This document shows positions 1 through 8,944 of a stretch of DNA of 64,000 nucleotides, piece after piece. The stretch lies in the NCBI RefSeq assembly GCF_937898475.1, contig NZ_CALEJS010000039.1, forward strand, positions 124,001 through 188,000, read 5' to 3'. The position numbers and the translations under genes were made by a program. This DNA comes from an uncultured Chitinophaga sp. GTDB lineage: Bacteria; Bacteroidota; Bacteroidia; Chitinophagales; Chitinophagaceae. The notes under the pieces were generated by a model. It was given only the letters and a program-made list of their open reading frames with translations. It was not told the DNA's origin and ran no database searches. Position 1 is the stretch's first letter. The number at the start of each line of letters is the position of its first letter.

Positions 1-1405
1 CGGGGTATCCGCTGGTATCTGTACGGGCTACTGCGGCGAGAAAGGTTTTTAATGGACTGATATCTTCCACGGGGAAGTCGGTACCCAGGGGCAGCCAGCC
101 GTTCTGTTTCAGCAGCTCCTGGTAGGGGTAAGCATGTTTGATGCGGTCAGTTCCCAAACGGGCGCCTGCCCAGTACATATCAGAGGTGGCGTGAGTAGGC
201 TGTACGGAAGGGATGATGTTATACTCACCAAACAGGTTCATGTCTGCCGGATTTACTACCTGCGCATGTTCAATGCGCCAGCGGCGGTCATTTTTGCCTT
301 TAAGCACGGAGGCGTATATACGGAGTATTTCCCGGTTGCTGGAATCGCCGATGGCGTGTGTGCAAAGCTGGAATTTAGTATTGATCAGCTGTGCGGCCCT
401 GGCGGCGAAGTAGCTGCTGTCGCGCAGCAGGAAGCCTTTCCATCCGGGCCTGTCTGTATAATCCTGCAACAGGCAGGCGCCACGCGATCCCAGGGCGCCG
501 TCTGCATAACACTTGAACCCGCCTACGTGCAGGCGGTCTGTGCGATAAGGACCTTTGGGCAGGTAGTAATCATAGTTCACGGAGCTGTCGCTCAGCAAAG
601 CATAGATCCGCATCTTCAGCTGCTGCTGTTGCTGCAGGGAGTCTATGAGGAGCACTTCATCTTTCATCAGTCCGCAGTCTGCCACTGTGGTAAGTCCGGC
701 GGCAAAGCAATTAGCCGCGCCGCTTTGCAGTGCTTTCTGCAGGAAGGCGGCGGAATGAGGAGGTACTTTTTCCTGTACCAGGCGTACAGCATTATCAACC
801 AGGATGCCGGTAAGCCGGCCTTTCTTCACCTCTATCTCACCACCGGTGAGTGTTTGTCCGGCTTTAATGCCCGCGGCATCCAGGGCTGCCTGGTTGGCAA
901 TGGCAGCGTGGCCATCTATCCTTCCCAGTAACACAGGGGTATGCGGAAAGAGGCTGTCCAGCCTGGATTTATCCGGGAAGCTTTTGTCTTCCCAGTCGTT
1001 CTGATCCCAGCCGCGGCCCAGTATCCAGTCTGCAGCCTGCAGCTGTTGTGTGGCAGTGAAGGATTGTACCCGCCGGATAACCTCGTCCCAGCTTTGGGTG
1101 CCTGCCAGGTTTACCTGTTGCAGGCTGATACTGTATCCCAGGAAATGGGCATGGGCATCAATAAAGCCGGGGTAGATAAAATGGCCGCCGGCATCCTCCA
1201 CGCGGCGAGCGGTATACTGATCCAGTATCTCACTGTCGCTGCCCAGGGCCAGGATCTTACCGTCTTTCACAGCAATGGCCTGCGCCTGGCTAAATTGCTG
1301 GTTCACGGTATAGATCACTGCATGATGAATGATAAGATCGGCTTGTTTGCGGGTGTTGCAGCTCCAGCATAGGATGGCTAGTAAGCAGAAGGACAGACGT
1401 TGCAT
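1..1405 (-). CDS. Amidohydrolase (YtcJ-like) lipoprotein, C-terminus cut by window edge
   Basis: The frame opens at ATG 1405 and runs off the left edge with about 468 codons present, so the C-terminus is missing. Residues 1-16 (ending CWSC) look like a lipoprotein signal peptide. The metal-binding HAH motif of the amidohydrolase superfamily is at about residues 85-87 (FIDAHAHF). Further in, the frame carries GALGSRGA, HAIGDSGN and RIEHAQ, the usual blocks of the amidohydrolase-3/YtcJ group. Members hydrolyse amide or related C-N bonds with one or two metal ions; the substrate cannot be named. It is divergent from ligA, with a heptad inverted repeat between the two starts. The family is confident, the substrate unknown. 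Confidence 0.88.
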   Translation of the reverse strand, partial: MQRLSFCLLAILCWSCNTRKQADLIIHHAVIYTVNQQFSQAQAIAVKDGKILALGSDSEILDQYTARRVEDAGGHFIYPGFIDAHAHFLGYSISLQQVNLAGTQSWDEVIRRVQSFTATQQLQAADWILGRGWDQNDWEDKSFPDKSRLDSLFPHTPVLLGRIDGHAAIANQAALDAAGIKAGQTLTGGEIEVKKGRLTGILVDNAVRLVQEKVPPHSAAFLQKALQSGAANCFAAGLTTVADCGLMKDEVLLIDSLQQQQQLKMRIYALLSDSSVNYDYYLPKGPYRTDRLHVGGFKCYADGALGSRGACLLQDYTDRPGWKGFLLRDSSYFAARAAQLINTKFQLCTHAIGDSSNREILRIYASVLKGKNDRRWRIEHAQVVNPADMNLFGEYNIIPSVQPTHATSDMYWAGARLGTDRIKHAYPYQELLKQNGWLPLGTDFPVEDISPLKTFLAAVARTDTSGYP

Positions 1406-1411
1406 AGATAA

Positions 1412-1544
1412 GTTTAATGTTTGAAGTTTGACGTTTGAAGCTGGCTGGATGTTGAAAGTATCGGACCACTGTCAAGGCAGGGCGGCTTGCAGTTAACCAC
1501 TCACTTGCCACCAACTTCAAACTTCAAACCCCAAACCTCAAACG
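1412..1544. repeat. Heptad-phased inverted repeat, TTTGAAG type
   Basis: Left arm: GTTTAA/GTTTGA begins at 1412, 1419, 1426 and 1433, exactly 7 nt apart. Right arm: TCAAAC or CCAAAC begins at 1517, 1524, 1531 and 1538, again 7 nt apart. The arms are reverse complements and could fold with a loop of about 70 nt. The element lies between two divergent start codons, so it is not a transcription terminator for either gene. Related elements are at 7635-7785 and 51604-51755. Confidence 0.8.
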
Positions 1545-1577
1545 TATGACTTAAATTTACACACAGTTTTGAACAAT

Positions 1578-3734
1578 ATGTATACGAAGGAAATAGAAAT
1601 CACCCTTTCCAGACTGGCTAAGGATCTGCTGGCCAGGCATGCTAAACAGCAGCTGCTGAATAATCCTGAAGAAACGATGGAGGCATTGCAGCGCGTGATC
1701 ATCTACAATGACTGGCGCTACTATGTGCAGAGCGACCCGGTGCTGAGCGATTATGAATATGATCAGCTGTTTGCCTGGCTGAAACAACTGGAAAAGGAGA
1801 ACCCCCACCTGGTTAGTCCGGATTCACCTACGCAGAAGGTGGCCCAGGGACTGGCGGCTGCTTCGCCGGGAGCCACCAAAGCTACCAGAGGCGCTGCCAA
1901 AGCATTTCCCAGTGTACCTCACCTGGTACCGATGCTGAGCCTTGATAACTCGTATAACGCAGATGACCTGATAGACTGGGACCGTAAAGCACGTGAGCTC
2001 TCCGGTCTTTCGGAAATTGAATATTGCATAGAACCGAAGTTTGATGGGGCCAGTATCTCCCTGCTGTATGAAGATGATAAACTGGTGCGCGGCCTTACCC
2101 GCGGCGATGGCGTGGTAGGGGAAGATATTACGCAGAACGTTATGCAGATCAAGTTCATTCCGCCTGCGGCCAAATTCAGTAAGTACGGTGTCCATACCAT
2201 AGAGATCAGGGGAGAAGTACTGATCAACAAAGATACTTTCAAGGCCTTCAACGATCAGCGTGCCGCGGAAAACCTGCCGCCACTGGCTAATCCGCGTAAT
2301 GCGGCTTCCGGCTCGCTGCGTATCATAGATCCGAAAGAAGTAGCTAAAAGAGGCCTGGAAGCATTTCTCTACCACATGAGTTATCACGTAATGGAGAAGG
2401 GCGTAACAGAACCCAAAGAGATCACTACGCACAGCAATACGCTGGACCTGTTTACTGAACTGGGCTTTCGCAGTCCTTCCAAGGAAAAGCGGGTGGTAAA
2501 AGGCATACAGGCGGTGATCGACTATTGCAATGCCTTTGAGCACGAACGCGATAACCTGCCCTATGAAATAGACGGGATGGTGATCAAGGTAAATGATTAT
2601 GCGCTGCAGGATAAGCTGGGCATGACCACCCACCATCCACGCTGGGCCATTGCCTATAAGTTCAAGGCAAGACAGGCCACCAGCAAGCTGCGCAAGGTAG
2701 AGTTCCAGGTAGGCAGAACCGGCTCTATAACGCCGGTGGCAAAGATCGATCCCGTGCCTATTGGTGGTGTTACGGTGGGTTCCATCTCTCTTTTCAATGA
2801 AGACGTAGTGAGGGAAAAAGATCTGAAGATAGGCGATACCGTGCTGGTGGAAAGGGCAGGAGATGTGATCCCTTACATTGTTAAATCAGTGGCTGATCTG
2901 CGCGACGGATCAGAAGAAGATATTGTATTTCCCAAACATTGCCCGGTGTGCAACAGCAGGCTGGAGAAGCCTGAAGGGGAAAGTGTGTGGCGCTGTCCCA
3001 ATATCAACTGTGAAGCACAGGTGATAGAGCGTATGATCCACTTTGTGAGCAAAGACGCCATGGACATCCGCAGCCTGGGCGAAAGCAATGTGCGCAAGTT
3101 CTATACTTTGGGACTGATGAAGGATATTCCCGGTATCTACGAACTGGATTTCAGTAAGCTGGAACAGCTGGAAGGCTTTGGAAAAAAATCTTTGTCCAAC
3201 CTGCAGGAGGCCATAGCGCACTCCAAAACACAGCCGCTGCACCGCCTGGTGTTCGGGCTGGGCATCCGTTATGTAGGAGAGACTACGGCCAAAACACTGG
3301 CCAATGCGGTGAGCCACCTGCTCGACTATACGGAGTGGAGCGAGGAACAGCTGCTGGCGCTGGAAGATATTGGTCCCAAGGTGGCGGGTTCCATCCGCCA
3401 GTTCTTTGACAATAAAGACAATGTAGCAGTGCTTAAAAAACTGGAATCGCTGGGTGTGAACCTGCAGAATACCAACTCGGCACAGGTAGGGGGCGGCAGC
3501 CTTGACGGACAAACATTCCTGTTCACCGGTACCCTGTCAAAACTAAAGCGCAGCGATGCGGAAGAACTGGTAGAGCAGCAGGGGGGCAAGATCCTCAGCG
3601 GCGTAAGCAGCAAGCTGAATTACCTGGTGGTAGGAGAGGATGCAGGCAGCAAACTGGAAAAAGCAAAGAAGATCAATACGATTAAGGTATTGACAGAAGA
3701 CGAATTTATTAAGCTCCTGGCTATTAGCATTTAG
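1578..3734 (+). CDS. ligA: NAD-dependent DNA ligase LigA
   Basis: Seals nicks in duplex DNA using NAD+, in replication and repair. The adenylated lysine is in EPKFDGAS at about residue 154. Before it comes the Ia domain with YYVQSDPVLSDYEYD. The OB fold follows, then the four-cysteine zinc finger (CPVC from about residue 455, then CPNINC), helix-hairpin-helix repeats, and a C-terminal BRCT domain from about residue 643. At 718 residues it is slightly longer than the common 670, mostly through the N-terminus. An in-frame TTG lies 9 bases upstream, but ATG 1578 is preferred. The last codons (from 3713) lie inside a run of 7-nt repeats that continues past the stop. tadA follows after 46 bp on the same strand. 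Confidence 0.97.
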   Translation: MYTKEIEITLSRLAKDLLARHAKQQLLNNPEETMEALQRVIIYNDWRYYVQSDPVLSDYEYDQLFAWLKQLEKENPHLVSPDSPTQKVAQGLAAASPGATKATRGAAKAFPSVPHLVPMLSLDNSYNADDLIDWDRKARELSGLSEIEYCIEPKFDGASISLLYEDDKLVRGLTRGDGVVGEDITQNVMQIKFIPPAAKFSKYGVHTIEIRGEVLINKDTFKAFNDQRAAENLPPLANPRNAASGSLRIIDPKEVAKRGLEAFLYHMSYHVMEKGVTEPKEITTHSNTLDLFTELGFRSPSKEKRVVKGIQAVIDYCNAFEHERDNLPYEIDGMVIKVNDYALQDKLGMTTHHPRWAIAYKFKARQATSKLRKVEFQVGRTGSITPVAKIDPVPIGGVTVGSISLFNEDVVREKDLKIGDTVLVERAGDVIPYIVKSVADLRDGSEEDIVFPKHCPVCNSRLEKPEGESVWRCPNINCEAQVIERMIHFVSKDAMDIRSLGESNVRKFYTLGLMKDIPGIYELDFSKLEQLEGFGKKSLSNLQEAIAHSKTQPLHRLVFGLGIRYVGETTAKTLANAVSHLLDYTEWSEEQLLALEDIGPKVAGSIRQFFDNKDNVAVLKKLESLGVNLQNTNSAQVGGGSLDGQTFLFTGTLSKLKRSDAEELVEQQGGKILSGVSSKLNYLVVGEDAGSKLEKAKKINTIKVLTEDEFIKLLAISI

Positions 3735-3775
3735 CTTTTGGCTAAGGGCTGACAGCCAACAGCTAATAGCTCAAT
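3713..3775. repeat. Nine tandem heptads (GCTnnnn) spanning the ligA stop codon
   Basis: The dinucleotide GC recurs at 3713, 3720, 3727, 3734, 3741, 3748, 3755, 3762 and 3769, a perfect 7-nt period over nine units. Typical units are GCTATTA, GCTTTTG, GCTAAGG and GCTAATA. The array starts inside the last seven ligA codons and runs to just before the tadA start. It folds back on itself: GGCTATTAGC pairs with GCTAATAGC, and TTGGCT with AGCCAA. There is no T-tract as in a standard terminator. Confidence 0.8.
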
Positions 3776-3780
3776 TAATA

Positions 3781-4218
3781 ATGACAGACGAACATTTCAT
3801 GCAGCAGGCGCTGAAGGAAGCGCGCAAGGCTTTTGACGATGGCGAGGTTCCCGTAGGAGCTGTGGTGGTGATGAACAACCAGGTAATTGGCCGGGGCTAT
3901 AACCAGGTAGAAAGACTGAATGATTGTACTGCCCATGCGGAAATGCTGGCGTTAACGGCCGCATTCAATTTCCTGGGCAGCAAATACCTTATGGAGGCAA
4001 CTTTGTATGTAACACTGGAGCCATGCCTGATGTGCGCCGGCGCCTTATACTGGAGTAAAATAGGCCGCATTGTTTATGCTGCGCGGGACGATAAGCACAG
4101 CTACCGCCGTTCTACGGGGGAGCAGTCGCCCTTTCACCCCAAGACGAGGCTGGAGCAGGGCCCGGGTGGTGAAGAGAGCCTGCAGCTGGTAAAAACTTTT
4201 TTTGAGAAAAGGAGATAA
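3781..4218 (+). CDS. tadA: tRNA-specific adenosine deaminase TadA
   Basis: Deaminates adenosine 34 to inosine in the tRNA-Arg(ACG) anticodon, using a zinc-bound water. The zinc and proton-shuttle motif HAE is at residues 52-54, and PCLMC supplies the two cysteine ligands at about 82 and 85. At 145 residues the length is normal for the family, and MTDEHFMQQALKEA is a typical TadA start. It lies 46 bp after ligA, separated by the heptad array, so the two may be co-transcribed. A guanine or cytosine deaminase of the same fold is the alternative, but the motif spacing and length fit TadA best. Confidence 0.93.
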   Translation: MTDEHFMQQALKEARKAFDDGEVPVGAVVVMNNQVIGRGYNQVERLNDCTAHAEMLALTAAFNFLGSKYLMEATLYVTLEPCLMCAGALYWSKIGRIVYAARDDKHSYRRSTGEQSPFHPKTRLEQGPGGEESLQLVKTFFEKRR

Positions 4219-4351
4219 GCTTATTCTTTCAGCTTGTTGAACTTTAAATGTATTCCCCCTGCCGCTGTTCACTTCAAAGCCTGTGATCTGACCCGATTAA
4301 TTCCAAGCTCAAACTTTTTTCTATCTTGTGCATCTGTAAAGCATTAATCTT

Positions 4352-5785
4352 ATGGTAGCAAGAAGAGATTTTATCCGTAACAGCAGCCTGCTGGCGGGCG
4401 CTGTAGGCCTGGGCTTCCCGAAAAAGGTACTCGGCTGGGATGGGTATGTATCACAACGCCCCCCACTGGCCAAGCGTAAGTTCACCAGCCAGGCGGTAGA
4501 GAAGGCTATTGCCGGGATCAAAAAGCAGATTGCCGATCCGAAGCTGGCCTGGATATTTGAGAATGCCTTCCCGAATACCCTGGATACCACCGTTAGTTTC
4601 AGGATGGTGGATGGCAAGCCGGACACCTTTGTGATTACCGGTGATATTCATGCCATGTGGCTGCGCGACTCCACCGCACAGGTGTGGCCTTACCTTTCAC
4701 TGGTAAAAGAGGAAACCGCCCTGCAGCAGCTGATTGCCGGGGTAGTTAACCGTCAGACCAAATGCATCCTGATAGACCCTTACGCCAATGCCTTCAACGA
4801 AGGGCCAACCGGCAGTGAGTGGGAAAAAGATCATACCGATATGAAGCCCGAGCTGCACGAGCGTAAATGGGAGATAGACTCGCTTTGCTATACCGTGCGC
4901 CTGGCCTATAACTACTGGAAGATCAGCGGCGACGCCAAGGTGCTGGATGATCAGTATCGCAAGGCAGCGGCCCTGATCGTTAAGACCTTTAAGGAGCAGC
5001 AGCGGAAAGACGGCAACGGGCCTTACAAGTTCCAGCGTACCACGCCCATACAATCAGACACGGTGGCCAATGGCGGTTATGGCGCCCCCATTCTGCCGGT
5101 GGGCCTGATCGTATCTACTTTCCGCCCGTCAGACGATTCTACGGTATTCCCCTTCCTGATCCCATCCAACATGTTCGCGGTAGTATCGCTGCGGCAGCTG
5201 GCGGAGATCAGCACTACCGTATGGCAGGACAGTGCATTTGCGAAGGAATGTACGGCGCTGGCAGATGAAGTGGACAGGGCCATCAAGGCTTACGCTGTGG
5301 TAGAGCATCCGCACCTGGGGCATATGTATGCGTTTGAGGTGGATGGCTTTGGCAACCGCCTGTTCATTGATGATACCAATGTGCCCAGCCTCCTGTCTAT
5401 CCCCTACCTGGGATATACTACGGCAGATGATCCGCTGTACCAGACGGCCCGCCATTTTGTATGGAGCAGTTTTCACCCCTGGTTCTATAAAGGGAAATAT
5501 GGAGACGGTGTTGGCAGTCCGCATACCGGGGTAGATTATATCTGGCCTATGAGCATTATCATGAAAGCCCTCACCAGCAATAATAAAGAGGAGATTGCGG
5601 AATGTCTCCGCACCCTGCGCAATACGGATGGCGATACCGGTTTTATCCATGAGTCTTATCACAAGGATGATCCGAAGAAGTTCACCCGTAAATGGTTTGC
5701 ATGGGCTAATACGTTATTTGGAGAACTGATCATGAAAGTGAGCCAGGAGTACCCCGATCTGCTGAAACGGCAGTATACTTTATAA
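4352..5785 (+). CDS. Glycoside hydrolase family 125 exo-alpha-mannosidase, Tat-exported
   Basis: GH125 enzymes are metal-independent exo-alpha-1,6-mannosidases that trim mannose from N-glycans or mannans. The family block GDIHAMWLRDSTAQVWPY is complete, followed by the conserved stretch around GPTGSEWEKDHTD. The N-terminus (ARRDFIRNSSLLAGAVGLG) carries a twin-arginine motif and a short hydrophobic segment, so export by Tat as a folded protein is likely. At 477 residues the length is normal. It stands alone between tadA and a mutS-like gene and ends at a clear terminator at 5793. The family is confident; the natural substrate is inferred from the family. Confidence 0.93.
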   Translation: MVARRDFIRNSSLLAGAVGLGFPKKVLGWDGYVSQRPPLAKRKFTSQAVEKAIAGIKKQIADPKLAWIFENAFPNTLDTTVSFRMVDGKPDTFVITGDIHAMWLRDSTAQVWPYLSLVKEETALQQLIAGVVNRQTKCILIDPYANAFNEGPTGSEWEKDHTDMKPELHERKWEIDSLCYTVRLAYNYWKISGDAKVLDDQYRKAAALIVKTFKEQQRKDGNGPYKFQRTTPIQSDTVANGGYGAPILPVGLIVSTFRPSDDSTVFPFLIPSNMFAVVSLRQLAEISTTVWQDSAFAKECTALADEVDRAIKAYAVVEHPHLGHMYAFEVDGFGNRLFIDDTNVPSLLSIPYLGYTTADDPLYQTARHFVWSSFHPWFYKGKYGDGVGSPHTGVDYIWPMSIIMKALTSNNKEEIAECLRTLRNTDGDTGFIHESYHKDDPKKFTRKWFAWANTLFGELIMKVSQEYPDLLKRQYTL

Positions 5786-5792
5786 TATTTCC

Positions 5793-5825
5793 GCGTGAAG
5801 GGCTGCCCGGCCCTTCACGCTTTTT
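5793..5825 (+). terminator. Rho-independent terminator after the GH125 gene
   Basis: An 11-bp perfect stem (GCGTGAAGGGC with GCCCTTCACGC) and a 6-nt loop, followed by five T. It lies 8 bp past the GH125 stop codon and separates it from the MutS-like gene. Confidence 0.92.
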
Positions 5826-5853
5826 AACTTCACCCCGTTAATCATCTCCCGCT

Positions 5854-7632
5854 ATGCATCCCGGAAAAATATATGCAGCACGTTTAGACCAGCTGAGGCA
5901 ACAGATACTGGACGCCCGCGGCAGCCTGCAGTTGCTCAGTGTCATTCGCCTGGTATGTTTTGTGGGGATGCTGGTGTGCGCCTGGCAATACATTGCAAAG
6001 AACTTTCCGCCCATATGGCTGCTACCCCTGGGTGCGCTGCTGGCGGTATTTATTGTGGCCCTGGCCCGGTACCAGAAAGTAAAAGACCATCTGCAATTGC
6101 TGCAAACCCTGGAAGCGCTGAATGAAAAGGAGCAGCACCTCCTGGCCACCAACGAGTCGCAGTTTGACGGGGGGAATGATTGGGTGGATGAGCAGCATCC
6201 CTTTAGTTCCGACCTCGATGTATTTGGCCCCGCGTCGCTGTTTCAGCATATGAACCGAACCGGTACGCTGATGGGGCGGCAGCAGCTGGCTGACACCCTG
6301 CAGCGTCCCCCGCAGGATGCCGCTGTGATAAAAGCACGGCAGGAAGCCATCCGGGAGCTGGCGCCCAAGGTGGAGTTCCGGCAGCTGTTCAGCGCTCATG
6401 CCACGCTGGCTGGTGAAAAGCCGGGCGACCGGGCCGCTTTACAAACCTGGTTAGCCCTGCCCATTACATTCCTGGAAAAGAAATGGCTGCGGGTTATCAG
6501 CTGGGTAAGTCCCGCCTGTCTTATTGCGTGCATATTCATTTATGCGTATACGCAGCTTTATATGCCTGCCACTATTTTCCTGATCATTAACTGGATCATA
6601 CTGGGCAAGTACGCCAAAGGTATGAAGGAGCAGCATATGCATCTCACCAGCAAGGAGCCCATTCTCCGTAAGTTTGCGCAGCTGCTGCATATGGTAAAAG
6701 CGGAACCGTTTGGAACAGCAGCCCTGCTGCAGGACCAGCAGGCGGAGGCAAAAGTGGCGGATGTTGCACTGAACCGCCTGGCGCGTATCAGCAATGCCCT
6801 TGACCAGAATATTAACCTGATAATATCTGTTTTTTTGAACTCCTTCCTGCTATATTCCATACATTGTATTTTCAGCCTGGAGAAATGGAAAGTGCAGTAC
6901 CGCGATAAAGTAACCGGCTGGCTGCAGGTAATAGCACGTATGGAAGCCCTGAACAGCCTGGCTGCCTTTGCATTTAACCACCCCGCCAATATCTACCCGG
7001 AATTGAATAAGGAGCCTGGTTTAGCTGCTACCGCTTTGGGCCATCCGCTGATCCCCGCAGCGGAATGCGTGGTGAATGATATTACAGTTGGCCGTCCGCA
7101 GCATTTCCTGATCATTACCGGATCGAACATGAGCGGTAAGAGCACTTTCCTTCGCAGCGTAGGCAGCAACCTGCTGCTGGCGATGTGCGGCGCCCCGGTA
7201 TGCGCAGCAGCATTTTCGTTCACCCCCCTGCATATTATGACCTCCATGCGTATCAGGGATTCCATTGCCCGTCATACCTCTTATTTCCAGGCGGAGCTGC
7301 TGCGGCTGCAGCAGATAGTAAAGGCTTTGCAGCGCGGAGAACAGGTGTTCATCCTGCTGGATGAGATATTAAAGGGCACCAACTCAGCAGACAAGCTGAC
7401 CGGATCGCGGCAGCTCATTACCCACCTGCTGGAGTACAACTGCCTGGGTATGATTGCCACGCACGACCTGGAGCTGGGCCAGATGGAGCAAAGCTACCCG
7501 CAAAGTATCCGGAATTTCTGCTTTGAAAGCACCATCCAGGACAACCACCTCTTTTTTGACTACAGAATCCGACAAGGCGTTGCGCACAATAAGAACGCTA
7601 CTTTCCTTATGCAGCAGATGGGCATAATTTGA
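5854..7632 (+). CDS. Membrane-associated MutS-family ATPase
   Basis: The C-terminal third is a MutS ATPase: Walker A GSNMSGKST at about residue 423, then a Walker B region with ILLDEILKGTNS, and the ATHDLELG switch motif. The N-terminal mismatch-recognition domain of true MutS is absent. Instead there are hydrophobic segments at about residues 30-70 and 210-250, enough for two hairpins in the membrane. Such MutS homologues are common in Bacteroidota; their job is not established, and canonical mismatch repair is unlikely. At 592 residues it is much shorter than MutS (about 850). It is followed by a heptad element and the radical SAM gene. Confidence 0.85.
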   Translation: MHPGKIYAARLDQLRQQILDARGSLQLLSVIRLVCFVGMLVCAWQYIAKNFPPIWLLPLGALLAVFIVALARYQKVKDHLQLLQTLEALNEKEQHLLATNESQFDGGNDWVDEQHPFSSDLDVFGPASLFQHMNRTGTLMGRQQLADTLQRPPQDAAVIKARQEAIRELAPKVEFRQLFSAHATLAGEKPGDRAALQTWLALPITFLEKKWLRVISWVSPACLIACIFIYAYTQLYMPATIFLIINWIILGKYAKGMKEQHMHLTSKEPILRKFAQLLHMVKAEPFGTAALLQDQQAEAKVADVALNRLARISNALDQNINLIISVFLNSFLLYSIHCIFSLEKWKVQYRDKVTGWLQVIARMEALNSLAAFAFNHPANIYPELNKEPGLAATALGHPLIPAAECVVNDITVGRPQHFLIITGSNMSGKSTFLRSVGSNLLLAMCGAPVCAAAFSFTPLHIMTSMRIRDSIARHTSYFQAELLRLQQIVKALQRGEQVFILLDEILKGTNSADKLTGSRQLITHLLEYNCLGMIATHDLELGQMEQSYPQSIRNFCFESTIQDNHLFFDYRIRQGVAHNKNATFLMQQMGII

Positions 7633-7634
7633 AA

Positions 7635-7785
7635 GTTTGATGTTTGAGGTTTGAAGTTTGTCAGAGGTTGGAAGTGCAGGGGCAGGTGGCCTGGCTAATC
7701 AAGCATTGCCAGATTGGCTGGATGATAGATAGACTTGTTTCCAAACATCTAACTTTTAACAAACTTCAAACCTTAAACCAAAACT
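7635..7785. repeat. Heptad-phased inverted repeat, TTTGAAG type
   Basis: Left arm: GTTTGA or GTTTGT begins at 7635, 7642, 7649 and 7656. Right arm: AAC recurs at 7744, 7751 and 7758, then after a 4-nt phase slip at 7762, 7769, 7776 and 7783. The arms are largely complementary, with about 80 nt between them. The element begins 3 bases after the MutS-like stop codon. It shares the 10-mer TGGCTGGATG with the loop of the element at 1412-1544. Confidence 0.75.
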
Positions 7786-7798
7786 TTTATTTGCAGGT

Positions 7799-7836
7799 TA
7801 CTAATATGTTTAGTAGTTTTACTAAAAATGTTAGTA
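7799..7836. promoter_or_regulatory. Array of four alternating TACTAA/TTAGTA half-sites
   Basis: TACTAA begins at 7799, TTAGTA at 7810, TACTAA at 7820 and TTAGTA at 7831, so half-sites of alternating orientation are spaced 11, 10 and 11 bp apart, about one helical turn each. The central pair forms a perfect 7-bp palindrome (TTTAGTA-GTTT-TACTAAA). The array ends 1 bp before the ATG of the radical SAM gene. It could be an operator for a dimeric repressor or a 5'-UTR hairpin; no regulator is identified. Confidence 0.5.
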
Positions 7837-7837
7837 T

Positions 7838-8923
7838 ATGACATTGCCTTTCGTGGAAGGTGGTGCACCTGAAAACCCATATTATAAAGGAAGAGGCGCG
7901 CAACTGAATCCTAAGAACAAATTTCTGAATACTGAGTATGCACAGGAGCACCCGGAGGGAATAGACGAATGGTGGCAGGCGGATGTACCTACCCAGGTGA
8001 TAGAGGAGCATGCCAAGACCCTGGTAAATAAGGTGGACAGTCCGGATGTAGGGATGTGGTATTCCATGAACCCTTACCAGGGCTGTGAGCATGGGTGCAT
8101 CTATTGTTATGCACGTAATGCCCATCAGTACTGGGGCCTGAGTGCCGGACTTGATTTTGAGCGCAAGATTATTGTGAAGCGTAATGCGCCCGAGCTGTTG
8201 CGCAAGTTCCTGGATAATAAGAACTGGGTGCCTAAACCCATCAGTCTTTCCGGTAATACAGACTGTTATCAGCCGCTGGAGCGGAAGATGTTCGTCACCC
8301 GCCAGCTGCTGGAAGTGGCGCTGGAATATAAGCAGCCGCTGGGCATCATCACCAAGAACTCCCTGGTGCTCAGGGATAAGTACCTTTTACAGAAGCTGGC
8401 TCAGGATAAGCTGGTATGTGTATACGTGTCTATTACTACGCAGCAGGAAGACCTGCGGCAGAAAATGGAGCCGCGTACCACTACGGCGGCCCAGCGCTTC
8501 CGGATAGTGAAAGAGCTGAGTGAGGTAGGCATACCGGTGGGGGTGATGACGGCGCCGATGATCCCCGGCCTCAATGATCATGAGATGCCCCAGCTGCTGG
8601 AGATGGCGGCGCAGAACGGGGCAAAGTTTGCAGGTTACACGGTGGTGCGTTTGAATGATGCCGTGAAGATTATTTTTAACGACTGGTTATACAAAAATTT
8701 CCCCGACCGGGCGGACAAAGTGTGGCATATGATAGAGAGCATGCATGAAGGAAAGGTGAACGACAGCGAATTTGGCCGCAGGATGCGGGGCGATGGTAAT
8801 ATAGCTGATCTGATCCGCCAGCAGTTCAAGGTGCATGCCAGAAAGTATGGTCTTAATAATGAACGTTTTGAGTTTAATACATCGTTGTTCCAGCGTCCAA
8901 CGCCACAGTTAAAGCTTTTTTGA
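7838..8923 (+). CDS. Radical SAM protein, PA0069/SplB-like family
   Basis: A radical SAM enzyme with the cluster motif C83-x3-C87-x2-C90 in YQGCEHGCIYCYARNAHQYW, the arrangement of the PA0069/Rv2578c group related to spore photoproduct lyase. Downstream are LSGNTDCYQPLE, ITKNSLVLRD and GLNDHE, all typical of that group. At 361 residues the length is normal. The reaction of this group is not established; a DNA-repair role is only suggested by similarity to photoproduct lyase. The ATG at 7838 is preceded at once by an operator-like array of half-sites. Confidence 0.85.
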   Translation: MTLPFVEGGAPENPYYKGRGAQLNPKNKFLNTEYAQEHPEGIDEWWQADVPTQVIEEHAKTLVNKVDSPDVGMWYSMNPYQGCEHGCIYCYARNAHQYWGLSAGLDFERKIIVKRNAPELLRKFLDNKNWVPKPISLSGNTDCYQPLERKMFVTRQLLEVALEYKQPLGIITKNSLVLRDKYLLQKLAQDKLVCVYVSITTQQEDLRQKMEPRTTTAAQRFRIVKELSEVGIPVGVMTAPMIPGLNDHEMPQLLEMAAQNGAKFAGYTVVRLNDAVKIIFNDWLYKNFPDRADKVWHMIESMHEGKVNDSEFGRRMRGDGNIADLIRQQFKVHARKYGLNNERFEFNTSLFQRPTPQLKLF

Positions 8924-8944
8924 TCAATTGGAGGTTGACGATAG

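Noticed and set aside
134..931. Open frame of 265 codons on the plus strand at the left edge
   Set aside because: It is antisense to the amidohydrolase, whose motifs are intact on the minus strand. No domain is seen in the plus frame.
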